Positions 1 through 6,991 of a stretch of DNA of 28,831 nucleotides are shown here, piece after piece. This stretch comes from JAFALX01 sp036378495 (GTDB lineage Bacteria; Chloroflexota; Dormibacteria; Aeolococcales; Aeolococcaceae): positions 1-28,831 of the forward strand of contig DASUWI010000054.1 of assembly GCA_036378495.1 (NCBI GenBank), in the 5' to 3' direction. The number at the start of each line of letters is the position of its first letter. The first letter of the stretch is position 1. The position numbers were made by a program, and so were the translations under genes. The notes under the pieces are model-generated. The model did not search any database. It saw nothing but the letters and a program-made list of their open reading frames with translations, and was not told where the DNA came from.

Positions 1-257
1 TCCTCGGGGCTGTGGCAGCCCTGGCGGTCGTACTCGTCGGTGGCGGCGAAGGCGGCGGCGCGCCTGGCGTAGGTCACCTCGATCTCGTCCTGCAGATGGC
101 GCAGCAAGCGCAGATCGGCGCCGAGGTCGGCCGGCTGCCGATCGGGCTCGACGGCGGCCACGAAACGCGCCACCGCGGTGGCGAACTCGGCCAGCGCCGG
201 CGAGGGCTGGTAGGCGCCGCTCGCCGCCTCGACGCCGCGCTCACCGATGTCCGACAT
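1..257 (-). CDS. DUF222 (13E12-type, HNH endonuclease family) protein, N-terminal part
   Basis: About 85 codons read leftward from an ATG at 257 and run off the left edge. The visible protein begins MSDIGERGVEAAS and contains LRLLRHLQDEIEVTYARRAA followed by a segment like FAATDEYDRQGCHSP. This Leu/Arg/Glu helix followed by 'RRAAAF-A-DEYD-G--S' is typical of DUF222, the N-terminal domain of the actinobacterial 13E12/REP family, whose C-terminus usually carries an HNH nuclease domain. That C-terminal part lies outside the window, so nuclease activity is only inferred from the family. A TATACT hexamer ends seven bases before the ATG, so the mRNA is probably leaderless. An SOS-like box lies just upstream. 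The rightward open frame over the same DNA is a shadow. Confidence 0.6.
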   Translation of the reverse strand, partial: MSDIGERGVEAASGAYQPSPALAEFATAVARFVAAVEPDRQPADLGADLRLLRHLQDEIEVTYARRAAAFAATDEYDRQGCHSPE

Positions 258-263
258 ATTTGT

Positions 264-269
264 AGTATA
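264..269 (-). promoter_or_regulatory. -10 element of the DUF222 gene, leaderless start
   Basis: On the minus strand the hexamer reads TATACT (5 of 6 to TATAAT) and ends six bases before the ATG at 257. Transcription would start at or next to the A of the start codon, giving a leaderless mRNA, a common arrangement in actinobacteria. No convincing -35 is visible. Confidence 0.5.
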
Positions 270-271
270 CA

Positions 272-285
272 CGAACGTGTGTTAG
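272..285. promoter_or_regulatory. LexA/SOS-box-like operator
   Basis: The plus strand reads CGAACGTGTGTTAG, one mismatch in the core from the Gram-positive/actinobacterial LexA palindrome CGAAC-N4-GTTCG. It sits immediately upstream of the -10 element of the DUF222 gene, where a bound repressor would block RNA polymerase. An extra GTTCG follows at 285-289. In Mycobacterium tuberculosis, 13E12-family genes are known to carry SOS boxes, which supports the reading. Confidence 0.45.
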
Positions 286-391
286 TTCGGCCCTCCGCGG
301 GGCGTGATCCATCCGAACGCCAACGTCACCCGCCACGCGGCACCGCCACCCACCTCGCGCGTCGCACCCCGCTGAGTACGATCCAGAAGCC

Positions 392-1402
392 GTGGCCGCC
401 ACCTCCGAATACCTCGAACACGCGCGCCGCGAGCTCTGGAGCCGTGCGCTCTTCACGTTCATCCCGGACCGCGATCTGCCGCCGCCCGCGAACACGGCCG
501 ACCCCGGCCAAGGCCCGCGCGTCGTCTTCGCCGGGTTCCCCTCCGACTACAGCCTCGCCTTCCTCCTCGCGCTCCTCCAGGCCGACGTCCGCCTGAGCGG
601 CATCATCACCTCGCCCGGCGCACATCCTGCCATCCTTGGCGACAACGCGCTCAGCCGCATCGCCGGCCACCTGGACATCCCTCTGCTCCGCGCCTGGCGC
701 ATCAACGATGAGCACTCCCGCATGAGCCTCAGCGACATGCAGCCCGAGCTGGTCGTTATGGCCAGCTTCGACCAGATCATCGGCGCCCGCGCGCTGAGTG
801 TTCCCCGGCATGGCTGGCTGAACGTGCACCCGAGCCTGATCCCCCAGTACCGCGGCCCCGAGCCCGTGTACTGGGCCATCGCCGACGGCGCCACTCAGAC
901 GGGCATCACCCTGCACCGCGCCGTGCCCAAGGTGGACTCGGGCCCGATCATTGCCCAGGCGCCGGTGCAGATCCGTGCCGACGACAACGCCGGCACGCTC
1001 ACCCGTCGCATCGCGGCGCGCGGCATCGAGCTGCTGCCGCAAGCCGTCGACGCGATGCTCCACGACGCGACGGGCTCGCCGCCCGACGTTGATCGTGGCT
1101 CGTACCGGCCGTCGGTCGGCCACCGCAACATCCACGCGGCGGCGAGCGCGGCGGAGGCCGACCGCATGGTGCGTGCCGGCTTTCCCAACATGCTCGCCTG
1201 GGTGGACCTGGACGGGGCGCCCGAGTACGTGCACAGCGCCCGCCGCGTGCCCGCAGGCGCCGCAGCGGAGCACCCCCTCCTCCACTTCCCCGACGGTGAC
1301 CTGGAGCTGACCGGTCTCACGCCCACCTGCAGCTGCCACCACGACGTCGCCGACTGCCCCCACCGTGAGGCCGCCGTTGCCGCCGCCCCGCCCGGCTCGT
1401 AG
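392..1402 (+). CDS. Formyltransferase-fold protein related to methionyl-tRNA formyltransferase
   Basis: A 336-residue protein starting at GTG 392; the first 40 or so residues are a loose extension before the fold begins at about residue 43 (GPRVVFAGFP). The N10-formyl-THF-type hydrolase/transferase core is clear. HPSLIPQYRG spans residues 146-155, and the three family catalytic residues are Asn144, His146 and Asp182 (KVDSGPII). These enzymes move a formyl group from 10-formyltetrahydrofolate to an amine (Met-tRNA, a sugar nucleotide or GAR). The region after residue 200 is only loosely like the Fmt C-terminal domain and ends in a Cys/His cluster, CSCHHDVADCPH (313-324). No def or other fmt-type neighbour is present, so a housekeeping Fmt role is doubtful. 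The acceptor substrate is unknown. Confidence 0.75.
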   Translation: MAATSEYLEHARRELWSRALFTFIPDRDLPPPANTADPGQGPRVVFAGFPSDYSLAFLLALLQADVRLSGIITSPGAHPAILGDNALSRIAGHLDIPLLRAWRINDEHSRMSLSDMQPELVVMASFDQIIGARALSVPRHGWLNVHPSLIPQYRGPEPVYWAIADGATQTGITLHRAVPKVDSGPIIAQAPVQIRADDNAGTLTRRIAARGIELLPQAVDAMLHDATGSPPDVDRGSYRPSVGHRNIHAAASAAEADRMVRAGFPNMLAWVDLDGAPEYVHSARRVPAGAAAEHPLLHFPDGDLELTGLTPTCSCHHDVADCPHREAAVAAAPPGS

Positions 1403-1471
1403 GTCTGTGTACAACCACTACAGGCGCCGCGCACGTGACACGCATGTGGTGGCGCGCAAAACGCATCGGGC

Positions 1472-1477
1472 TATCAT
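1472..1477 (+). promoter_or_regulatory. Candidate -10 element of the response regulator gene at 1489
   Basis: TATCAT matches TATAAT at 5 of 6 positions and ends 11 bases before the ATG at 1489. The expected transcription start leaves almost no leader. No -35 is recognisable. It may drive the run of rightward genes from 1489 to 4569. Confidence 0.35.
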
Positions 1478-1488
1478 TGCGCCGTTCG

Positions 1489-1938
1489 ATGTGTGCTTCC
1501 GAAGCGACCCGAGTCCTCGTCACCGAGGATGACCGGGGGGTGCGGAGCTTCCTCGCCCGTGCACTTGAAAGTGGTGGGTACGAGCCGGTTCTGGCTGAAT
1601 CCGGTGAGGAGGCGCTGGCCGCGCTGCGTGACGGCGCGCCGGTTGCCGTCGCCCTGGTCGACGGTGCGCTCCCCGACATGCACGGGATGCGGCTCGCCCG
1701 CACCATCCTGGAGCTGCCGGCGGAGGAGCCGATCGCGCTCTGCTTCGTGACCGGCGGCATCACCGAATCCAGCGGCCCCCGCGCGGGAGTAGCGGTCCTG
1801 AGCAAACCCATGCGTTTGGCCCAGCTCCTCGCCATGGTGGCCGACCTGCTTCGCTGGCGAGAGGGCGGCGGGAGTCCCCCGGCCGAACGGCTGCAGGAGC
1901 TGGAGAAGTTCGAGCACGCATTTGTCGCCGGCCAATGA
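1489..1938 (+). CDS. Single-domain response regulator (receiver only)
   Basis: A 149-residue protein that is essentially one REC domain. Acidic pocket residues are Glu13, Asp14 and Asp15 (VTEDD). The phosphoacceptor is Asp58 (LVDGALPDMHG), the switch residue is Thr88 (FVTGG) and the conserved Lys is Lys106 (LSKP). After residue 115 there is only a charged helix (ERLQELEKFEHAF) and no DNA-binding or enzymatic output. The ATG at 1489 is preferred over an upstream in-frame GTG at 1435, because the upstream extension would be Arg/Trp-rich and unlike any receiver, and a -10-like TATCAT lies between the two. The 3' end lies just before the degenerate GGDEF-like gene (possible starts 1922-1955), so the two probably act together. 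Confidence 0.8.
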   Translation: MCASEATRVLVTEDDRGVRSFLARALESGGYEPVLAESGEEALAALRDGAPVAVALVDGALPDMHGMRLARTILELPAEEPIALCFVTGGITESSGPRAGVAVLSKPMRLAQLLAMVADLLRWREGGGSPPAERLQELEKFEHAFVAGQ

Positions 1939-1951
1939 ACCCACTGCGAGG

Positions 1952-2368
1952 ATGATGGCCGGGTCGCAGCCCGTGTCGCATCTGCCGTGGCAGGTGAGCC
2001 GCGAAGAGTTCGTCGCGGCCGCTCTCGAGGTCGGGCCCCGCGGCGCGTGCTGCACCTTCCTGATCGACGCCTCGATACCTCGAGCAGCACGCTCCGGGTA
2101 CGCTGCGCTGGTGATCGCGTATGCGAGGGCCGAGGAGCCGGTGCACATCTTCACCGACGGCAGCGCCGCCCTCCTGATCCGTGACGGGGGTGTCGAGTCG
2201 GGCCATGTGGTGGCTCGCCGCATCTTCGACCAGATGCGCAAGCTCTCCCTCGAGGGGACACTGCGGGCCGGCATCGCGCCGCTCGGCTCCGATCCCGCGG
2301 GAGCGCTGAACGCTTCACGCAAGGCAGCGGAGACCGCCGACCCCGGCGGCATCTCCGTGGCCCCCTAG
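1952..2368 (+). CDS. Degenerate GGDEF-like domain protein
   Basis: A 138-residue protein (start ATG 1952; ATG 1955, GTG 1973 and TTG 1922 are alternatives). Its order of elements resembles a diguanylate cyclase domain. FLIDAS (residues 36-41) sits where the metal-binding Asp strand lies, TDGSAALLI (68-76) replaces the GGDEF signature, and the end GTLRAGIAPLGSDPAGALN with RKAAETADPGG mimics the 'vtvSiGvA...daaALyrAK' tail. The GGDEF active-site residues are absent, so catalysis is unlikely. A c-di-GMP-free scaffold or partner role with the upstream receiver is inferred from the adjacency. The fold assignment rests on pattern only and could be wrong. Confidence 0.5.
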   Translation: MMAGSQPVSHLPWQVSREEFVAAALEVGPRGACCTFLIDASIPRAARSGYAALVIAYARAEEPVHIFTDGSAALLIRDGGVESGHVVARRIFDQMRKLSLEGTLRAGIAPLGSDPAGALNASRKAAETADPGGISVAP

Positions 2369-2377
2369 GACCGCTCC

Positions 2378-3280
2378 GTGCCGGAGACACCGCTCGCCAA
2401 GTACGTGCGCCGCCAGACATGGCTCGAGCCGCTGGGCGACGTCACGCAGAAGGTGGTGGGCGCCGTCTACAAGGGTCTCGGTCCCGCGGGCAGGCCGGTG
2501 CGCAACCTCATGCAGGGCACCTGGATCCTCCGCCACCCCCTGCATCCGGCGCTGACCGACATCCCCATCGGCGCCTGGACCGTCGGCGTCGTCGCCGACT
2601 ACGCGGCCCACTTCACGCACGCGATCCCGGAGGCCGCGGGCGACATCGCGCTGATCGTCGGCCTGCTCGGCGCGCTGGCGGCGTTCGTCACCGGCCTCAC
2701 CGACTACCTCGACACGTTCGCCCTCGAGCGGCGCTTCGGCACCGCCCACGGGCTGACGATGACCGTGGTCATCGTCATCGACTTTGTCTCGCTGCTCCTG
2801 CGCTGGTTCGCCGGGCACGGTGCGCACCCGGTTGCGGTCGCCCTGTCGACCGCCGGCTGGGTGGTGCTCCTCGTAGGCGCCTGGATCGGCGGACACCTCG
2901 TCTTCGCGATCGCCTACCCCGTCAATCGCAACGCGCTGATCGAGAGCGGCCCCGACGAGTGGACGCCGGTGGGTGCCGCGGACAGCGTGCCCGCGGAGGG
3001 CATGACGATGATGAATGTGGCCGGGATGAACGTGCTGCTGGCGCGGGATGGCGGTGTCATCCACGCGCTCTCCGACGTGTGCACCCACGTCGGCGCGCCG
3101 CTGCACGAGGGCACGCTGCAGAATGGCGTGATCACCTGCCCCTGGCACGCATCCGAATTCCGGCTGCGCGACGGCCGCGCCGTGCGCGGTCCCGCCAGCA
3201 TGGACCTGCCCTGCCTCGGAGTGCGCGAGACCGACGGCGTCGTCGAGGTGAAGCTCTCCGAGCCCCTGCATGATCCATAG
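2378..3280 (+). CDS. DUF2231 membrane domain fused to a Rieske [2Fe-2S] domain
   Basis: A 300-residue protein starting at GTG 2378, nine bases after the preceding stop. Residues about 45-185 are a DUF2231 membrane module with the typical HPLHPALTDIPIGAW start (53-67) and four hydrophobic helices (about 62-80, 88-108, 125-143, 158-180). Residues about 195-295 form a Rieske domain: Cys235 and His237 (CTHVGAPL) and Cys254 and His257 (CPWHASEF) are the four cluster ligands, followed by a RGPA segment. The ferredoxin-like domain follows the last helix and probably faces the cytoplasm. Family members are thought to take part in electron transfer, but the partner is unknown and no oxygenase subunit is nearby. 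Confidence 0.85.
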   Translation: MPETPLAKYVRRQTWLEPLGDVTQKVVGAVYKGLGPAGRPVRNLMQGTWILRHPLHPALTDIPIGAWTVGVVADYAAHFTHAIPEAAGDIALIVGLLGALAAFVTGLTDYLDTFALERRFGTAHGLTMTVVIVIDFVSLLLRWFAGHGAHPVAVALSTAGWVVLLVGAWIGGHLVFAIAYPVNRNALIESGPDEWTPVGAADSVPAEGMTMMNVAGMNVLLARDGGVIHALSDVCTHVGAPLHEGTLQNGVITCPWHASEFRLRDGRAVRGPASMDLPCLGVRETDGVVEVKLSEPLHDP

Positions 3281-3282
3281 TC

Positions 3283-3693
3283 ATGGCCGACGCACCCACC
3301 GGTGAGGACGCCGACCTCCTGCTGCGGCTGCTCGAGCTCTACGTCTCGGAGCCGGTGGCCGCGGCGCGCGCGTTCATGCGCACGATCCCGGCCGGGCGCA
3401 CGTTCGCCGAGCTGCGCGAGGAATACCCGCCGGGCAGCATCGGCTTTCGCCAGATCGACGCGGTGATGGCCTTCTGGGAGACGGTCGGATCGCTGCTCAA
3501 GCACCATCTCCTCAGCGAGGACCTCGCGTTCGACACGTTCCTCGACGCACCGCCCTGGCCGCAGATGGAGGTGGCGATCCAATCGCTGCGCGAGGAGCGG
3601 GACAATCCCTACGAGGGCGAGAACATCGAGCACGCATACCAGCGCTCGCTCGTTTGGCTGCGCAAGCGGCAGAGCGAGCAGCCCTCGGCCTGA
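3283..3693 (+). CDS. Small soluble protein of unknown function (DUF4760-like pattern)
   Basis: A 136-residue acidic, helical protein that starts two bases after the Rieske gene's stop and ends six bases before the AraC gene. It has no signal peptide or membrane helix. The stretch DAVMAFWETVGSLLKHHLLS followed by EDLAFDTFLD-PPW resembles the 'WE-IG-LVK-GLLDEDL-FD-f' pattern of DUF4760-type proteins, and the C-terminus is Arg/Lys-rich. I do not assign a function. Its tight spacing suggests co-transcription with the Rieske protein. Confidence 0.6.
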   Translation: MADAPTGEDADLLLRLLELYVSEPVAAARAFMRTIPAGRTFAELREEYPPGSIGFRQIDAVMAFWETVGSLLKHHLLSEDLAFDTFLDAPPWPQMEVAIQSLREERDNPYEGENIEHAYQRSLVWLRKRQSEQPSA

Positions 3694-3699
3694 CGCGCT

Positions 3700-4569
3700 G
3701 TGGCGCCGGTCGCCACCGTGTCCAGCGGCGTCGGACTCGAGCACACCACCACCGATGTGCTGCGCTCGGCGCACCCGTTCCCGGGCATCGAGCTGCTCGA
3801 GGCGCGCCTCGAGACGTCCGCATACCAGACGCACCGCCACGACACCTACGCCATCTGTCTGACGACGAGCGGCGTCCAGGCATTCGACTATCGGGGCGCC
3901 GGCCACGTCAGCGTGCCCGGGCAGGTGGTCATCCTCCACCCCGACGAGACCCACGACGGACGCCCCGCCGCGGGGACGCGGGGCTTCGGATATCGCCAGG
4001 TATATCTCGCGCCAGGGCGCCTCTTCGACGTGATGGAGCAGCTGCATCGCGGCCCGTGCTCGCTGCCCTCTGCCCCGCACCCGGTGGTCGAGAGCGCGAA
4101 GCTCGCGCGGGCTGTGGCCTCAGCGTTCGCCGGCCCGCTGCACCCGCTCGCGGTCGACACGCTCCTCGTGGAGCTGGCCGAGGGGCTGGCCGAGGTCGAT
4201 CGCTCGTGCGCCCGCGGGCTCAGGGAGATGCGGCTCGATGTCGCGGCGCTGCGGCAGGCACGCGACTTCCTCGATGCGGCGGCGACGCGCGTGGTGCGTT
4301 CACACGAGCTGGAGGTGGTGACCGGGCTCTCGCGATACGAGACGGCGCGCCAGTTCCGATCGATGTTCGGCACCAGCCCGTACCACTACCTGCTCATGCG
4401 CCGCGTCGAGCGCGCGCGTCACCTCATCGACGCCAGCCGGCCGCTGGCCGAGGTCGCGCTGAGCGTTGGGTTCGCGGACCAGGCGCACCTCTCGCGCGTG
4501 TTCAAGCGCGCCGTCGGTCTCACGCCGCTCCAGTACCGCAGGCTGACGTCGCCGCTGCAGCCGCCCTGA
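3700..4569 (+). CDS. AraC-family transcriptional regulator
   Basis: A 289-residue protein from GTG 3700. The N-terminal half is an AraC-type cupin sensor: HRHDTYAICLTTSGVQAFDY spans 45-64, followed by PGQVVILHPDETHDG. The C-terminal half (about 185-285) has the two helix-turn-helix motifs: LEVVTGLSRYETARQFRSMF (204-223) and PLAEVALSVGFADQAHLSRV (248-267), followed by FKRAVGLTPLQYRR. It converges with a LysE-type exporter gene, with one base between the two stop codons. AraC/LysE pairs are common, and this regulator probably senses a small metabolite and controls the exporter. The ligand cannot be read from sequence. Confidence 0.9.
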   Translation: MAPVATVSSGVGLEHTTTDVLRSAHPFPGIELLEARLETSAYQTHRHDTYAICLTTSGVQAFDYRGAGHVSVPGQVVILHPDETHDGRPAAGTRGFGYRQVYLAPGRLFDVMEQLHRGPCSLPSAPHPVVESAKLARAVASAFAGPLHPLAVDTLLVELAEGLAEVDRSCARGLREMRLDVAALRQARDFLDAAATRVVRSHELEVVTGLSRYETARQFRSMFGTSPYHYLLMRRVERARHLIDASRPLAEVALSVGFADQAHLSRVFKRAVGLTPLQYRRLTSPLQPP

Positions 4570-4570
4570 C

Positions 4571-5173
4571 CTACGTCAGCAGCAGCACGATGGATGCGAG
4601 CAGCCCCGCGGCCATGCCCAGATTGAACACGCGGACCGCACGTGCGCTGCGCAGCAGGCGCTGCACTCCGCCCCCCGCCGCCACCCACACGAAGCAGCTC
4701 GGCACCGCGGCCACCATGAAGAGCCCCGCCAGCAGCGCCGCCGACAGCACGGGAGCCCTCGCCGACGCGGGGAGGTAGCCGCCTGCCGCCGCGGCGGCCA
4801 CCAGCCACGCCTTGGGGTTCACCAGCTGGAACCCGGCCGCACGCCAGAAGCCGTAGCGAATGCCGGCGGCATGCTCACCCGCCGGCGCCGCACGAGCGAG
4901 CCGCCACGCCAACCAGAGCAGCACGCTGATGCCGCACACCCGCAGCGCGATGAGCGCGACGGGGTTGTGAACCAGGACGCCGGCAACGCCGAGAGCGACG
5001 GCGAACAACATCGCGCTCATGCCGATCGTCTGCCCGAGCAGCGCGGGCAGCGCGCGCACGAGACCGAGGCTGGCCGCGGTCGCGGCCAGCACGATGTTGC
5101 CGGGGCCGGGAGTGATCGCCATCGCGGTCGCGAACAGCAGAAAGGCGGCCACGGGTATCTGGTGCGTGTCCAC
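4571..5173 (-). CDS. LysE/RhtB-family amino-acid exporter
   Basis: A 200-residue integral membrane protein from GTG 5173, preceded on its own strand by GAAAGAG seven bases upstream. The N-terminal signature FLLFATAMAITPGPGN, with the conserved PGP, and the later FQLVNPKAWL motif identify the LysE/RhtB superfamily. About six hydrophobic helices are visible, and the length is normal for the family (about 200). Members export amino acids or related metabolites using the proton gradient. The gene is downstream of treZ on the same strand across a 120-bp gap, but is functionally more likely tied to the convergent AraC gene. Confidence 0.9.
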   Translation of the reverse strand: MDTHQIPVAAFLLFATAMAITPGPGNIVLAATAASLGLVRALPALLGQTIGMSAMLFAVALGVAGVLVHNPVALIALRVCGISVLLWLAWRLARAAPAGEHAAGIRYGFWRAAGFQLVNPKAWLVAAAAAGGYLPASARAPVLSAALLAGLFMVAAVPSCFVWVAAGGGVQRLLRSARAVRVFNLGMAAGLLASIVLLLT

Positions 5174-5293
5174 ACCCGAACTCTTTCAGTCCACCTGGGC
5201 GAACGGCGTCTGTTGCGGCGACTGTATGCAGCCCTCGGCGGCGCGTCTTGAACGATCGTGTCGCCGGGGCGCCCAGGCCGCGTGGACCTGCCG
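5174..5293. other. Gap between treZ and the LysE-type gene
   Basis: These 120 bases separate the treZ stop from the GTG of the exporter on the same strand. Apart from the partial ribosome site at 5181-5187 I see no clear terminator with a T-run. A weak promoter-like pair (minus strand TTCAAG, 18 bases, CATACA) is not convincing. Confidence 0.3.
5181..5187 (-). promoter_or_regulatory. Ribosome binding site of the LysE-type gene
   Basis: The minus strand reads GAAAGAG seven bases before the GTG at 5173, a partial Shine-Dalgarno that supports this start. It is one of few visible ribosome sites in the window, where many genes start by overlap or appear leaderless. Confidence 0.35.
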
Positions 5294-6991
5294 TCAGCTC
5301 GCCAGCACCCGCGCGCCCTCTCGCCACACGGCGGCAGCATCAGGCGCCACCGCCTCGCCGCCCACCTCGTCGATGAACGCGACCTCGGTGCCGAGGTTGC
5401 AGGCGACGACGATGCCGGCGTTGGCGTACACCAGCAGCCGCGCGTCGGGATCGCACCTCGTGTACACCTGCCGCGCGTCCCCCCCGCGCAGGCCCGGCGT
5501 TGCCCGTCGCAGCGCGATCAGCTCCCGGTACCAGCCCAGCATCGACGCGTGCTCCTCCTGGCTCAGCTCGTCCCAGCGGAGCACACTGCGGGCAAACGTC
5601 GCCGGGTCCTGCGGATCGGGCACCTGCGCCGGGTCCCAGCCGAAGACGGCGAACTCGCTGCGCCGCCCCTCGCTGACCGCGCGCCGCAAGGCGGGATCGC
5701 CAAGGTCGGTGAAGTATTGGAACGGCGACGACGCCGCCCACTCCTCGCCCTGGAACACGAGGGGCACGAACGGCGAGAGCAGCGCGAGCGCCGCGGCGAT
5801 GCGCGCTCGCCCACCGCTCACCAGATGGCAGAGCCGCTCCCCGGTGGCGCGGTTGCCCACCTGGTCGTGGTTCTGCGCGTAGCCGACAAAGCGCGTGAGC
5901 GGGACGTCGCCGATGGAACGCCCGAACGTGTGGCCGCGATATCGCGAGTACCGCCCCGCGTACACGAATGCCTGACGAAGCGCGAGCGCGACGCTCTCGA
6001 TGTCGCCGAAGTCGGCGTAGTACCCGCCACAGTCGCCGGTGAGCAGCGCCTGCACCGCGTGGTGAAAGTCGTCGCTCCACTGAGCGGTGAGCCCGTGCCC
6101 GCCGCGCTCCGGCTCACGCACCAGTCGGGGGTCGTTCAAGTCGGATTCGGCCACGACCCAGAGCGTGCGGCCGAGGTCCGCCGCGAGCTCGGCGACGCGC
6201 CCGGCGATCGCCTCGAGGATGTGCACCGCCGATGTGTCGATGATGGCGTGCACCGCGTCCAGCCGCAGCCCGTCGAAGTGGTAGTCGCGCAGCCACATGA
6301 GCGCGTTGTCGATGACGAAGCCCCGGACCTCGTCGCTGCCCCCGCCGTCGTAGTTGACCGCCGGGCCCCAGGGCGTGGCGTACGCGCCCGTGAAGTACGG
6401 GCCGAAGTCGGCGAGGTAGTTGCCCTCCGGGCCGAGGTGGTTGTACACGACGTCCATCACCACCGCGAGGCCGCGCGCGTGACTGGCATCCACCAACGCC
6501 TTGAGGCCGTCGGGGCCGCCGTAGGCGTGGTGCGGCGCGAAGAGGTCGACGCCGTCGTAGCCCCAGCCGCGCATGCCGGAGAACTCGGCCACCGGCATGA
6601 GCTCGACCGCGTTGACGCCGAGCTCCACCAGATGATCAAGGCGTTCGATCGCGGCTGTGAACGTGCCCTGCGGTGTGAACGTGCCCACGTGCAGCTCGTA
6701 GAGGACGGCGTCGCGCAGGTCGAAGCCACGCCAGCCGGCGTCCGTCCACGCGAACGCCGAGTGATCGACGAGCCGCGAGGGTCCCAGGACACCCTCAGGC
6801 TGGTGCTGCGAGCGCGGGTCGGGGCGCCGCGGCCCGCCGTCGAGCACGAACCAGTAGTCGTCGCCCGGCGCGGCGTCCAGGTCGGCGGTGAACCATCCCA
6901 TCGCCGCGGGGCTCATGGCCGCGCGGCCGCCTCTGAGCTCCACCTCCACGGAGCGCGCGTGCGGCGCCCAGACGGCGAAACCGCGGGTCAC
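5294..6991 (-). CDS. treZ: Malto-oligosyltrehalose trehalohydrolase (TreZ)
   Basis: A 565-residue GH13 enzyme that hydrolyses the alpha-1,4 bond next to the trehalose unit of maltooligosyltrehalose, releasing trehalose in the cytoplasm. The start is GTG 6991, which overlaps the treY stop (GTGA) and gives the family N-terminus FAVWAPHARSVEVELRGG, a CBM48-like beta domain. A longer frame reaches back to 7243, but that extension is Arg-rich shadow sequence inside treY. GH13 landmarks are VMDVVYNHLGPEGNY (178-192), nucleophile Asp245 (GLRLDAVHAI), acid/base Glu282 (VVAESDLNDPR) and Asp376 (YAQNHDQVGNR). YELHVGTFTPQGTF (98-111) is also typical. It is the last gene of malQ-treY-treZ. Confidence 0.95.
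   Translation of the reverse strand: MTRGFAVWAPHARSVEVELRGGRAAMSPAAMGWFTADLDAAPGDDYWFVLDGGPRRPDPRSQHQPEGVLGPSRLVDHSAFAWTDAGWRGFDLRDAVLYELHVGTFTPQGTFTAAIERLDHLVELGVNAVELMPVAEFSGMRGWGYDGVDLFAPHHAYGGPDGLKALVDASHARGLAVVMDVVYNHLGPEGNYLADFGPYFTGAYATPWGPAVNYDGGGSDEVRGFVIDNALMWLRDYHFDGLRLDAVHAIIDTSAVHILEAIAGRVAELAADLGRTLWVVAESDLNDPRLVREPERGGHGLTAQWSDDFHHAVQALLTGDCGGYYADFGDIESVALALRQAFVYAGRYSRYRGHTFGRSIGDVPLTRFVGYAQNHDQVGNRATGERLCHLVSGGRARIAAALALLSPFVPLVFQGEEWAASSPFQYFTDLGDPALRRAVSEGRRSEFAVFGWDPAQVPDPQDPATFARSVLRWDELSQEEHASMLGWYRELIALRRATPGLRGGDARQVYTRCDPDARLLVYANAGIVVACNLGTEVAFIDEVGGEAVAPDAAAVWREGARVLAS

Larger units (their letters stand above)
258..391. other. Intergenic region between the divergent DUF222 and formyltransferase genes
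   Basis: This 134-bp region holds the leftward SOS-like promoter at 264-285. Near the right end a TACGAT hexamer (377-382, TAnnnT type) lies nine bases before the GTG at 392 and could drive a leaderless or near-leaderless transcript of the formyltransferase gene. I see no other gene or repeat in it. Confidence 0.4.

Noticed and set aside
12..596. A rightward open frame at the left edge
   Set aside because: The leftward reading gives a DUF222-like sequence with a promoter and SOS-like box, and the rightward frame runs into the formyltransferase gene out of frame.
1435..1488. An 18-residue N-terminal extension of the receiver protein
   Set aside because: It is basic and Trp-rich, unlike receivers, and contains the -10-like TATCAT.
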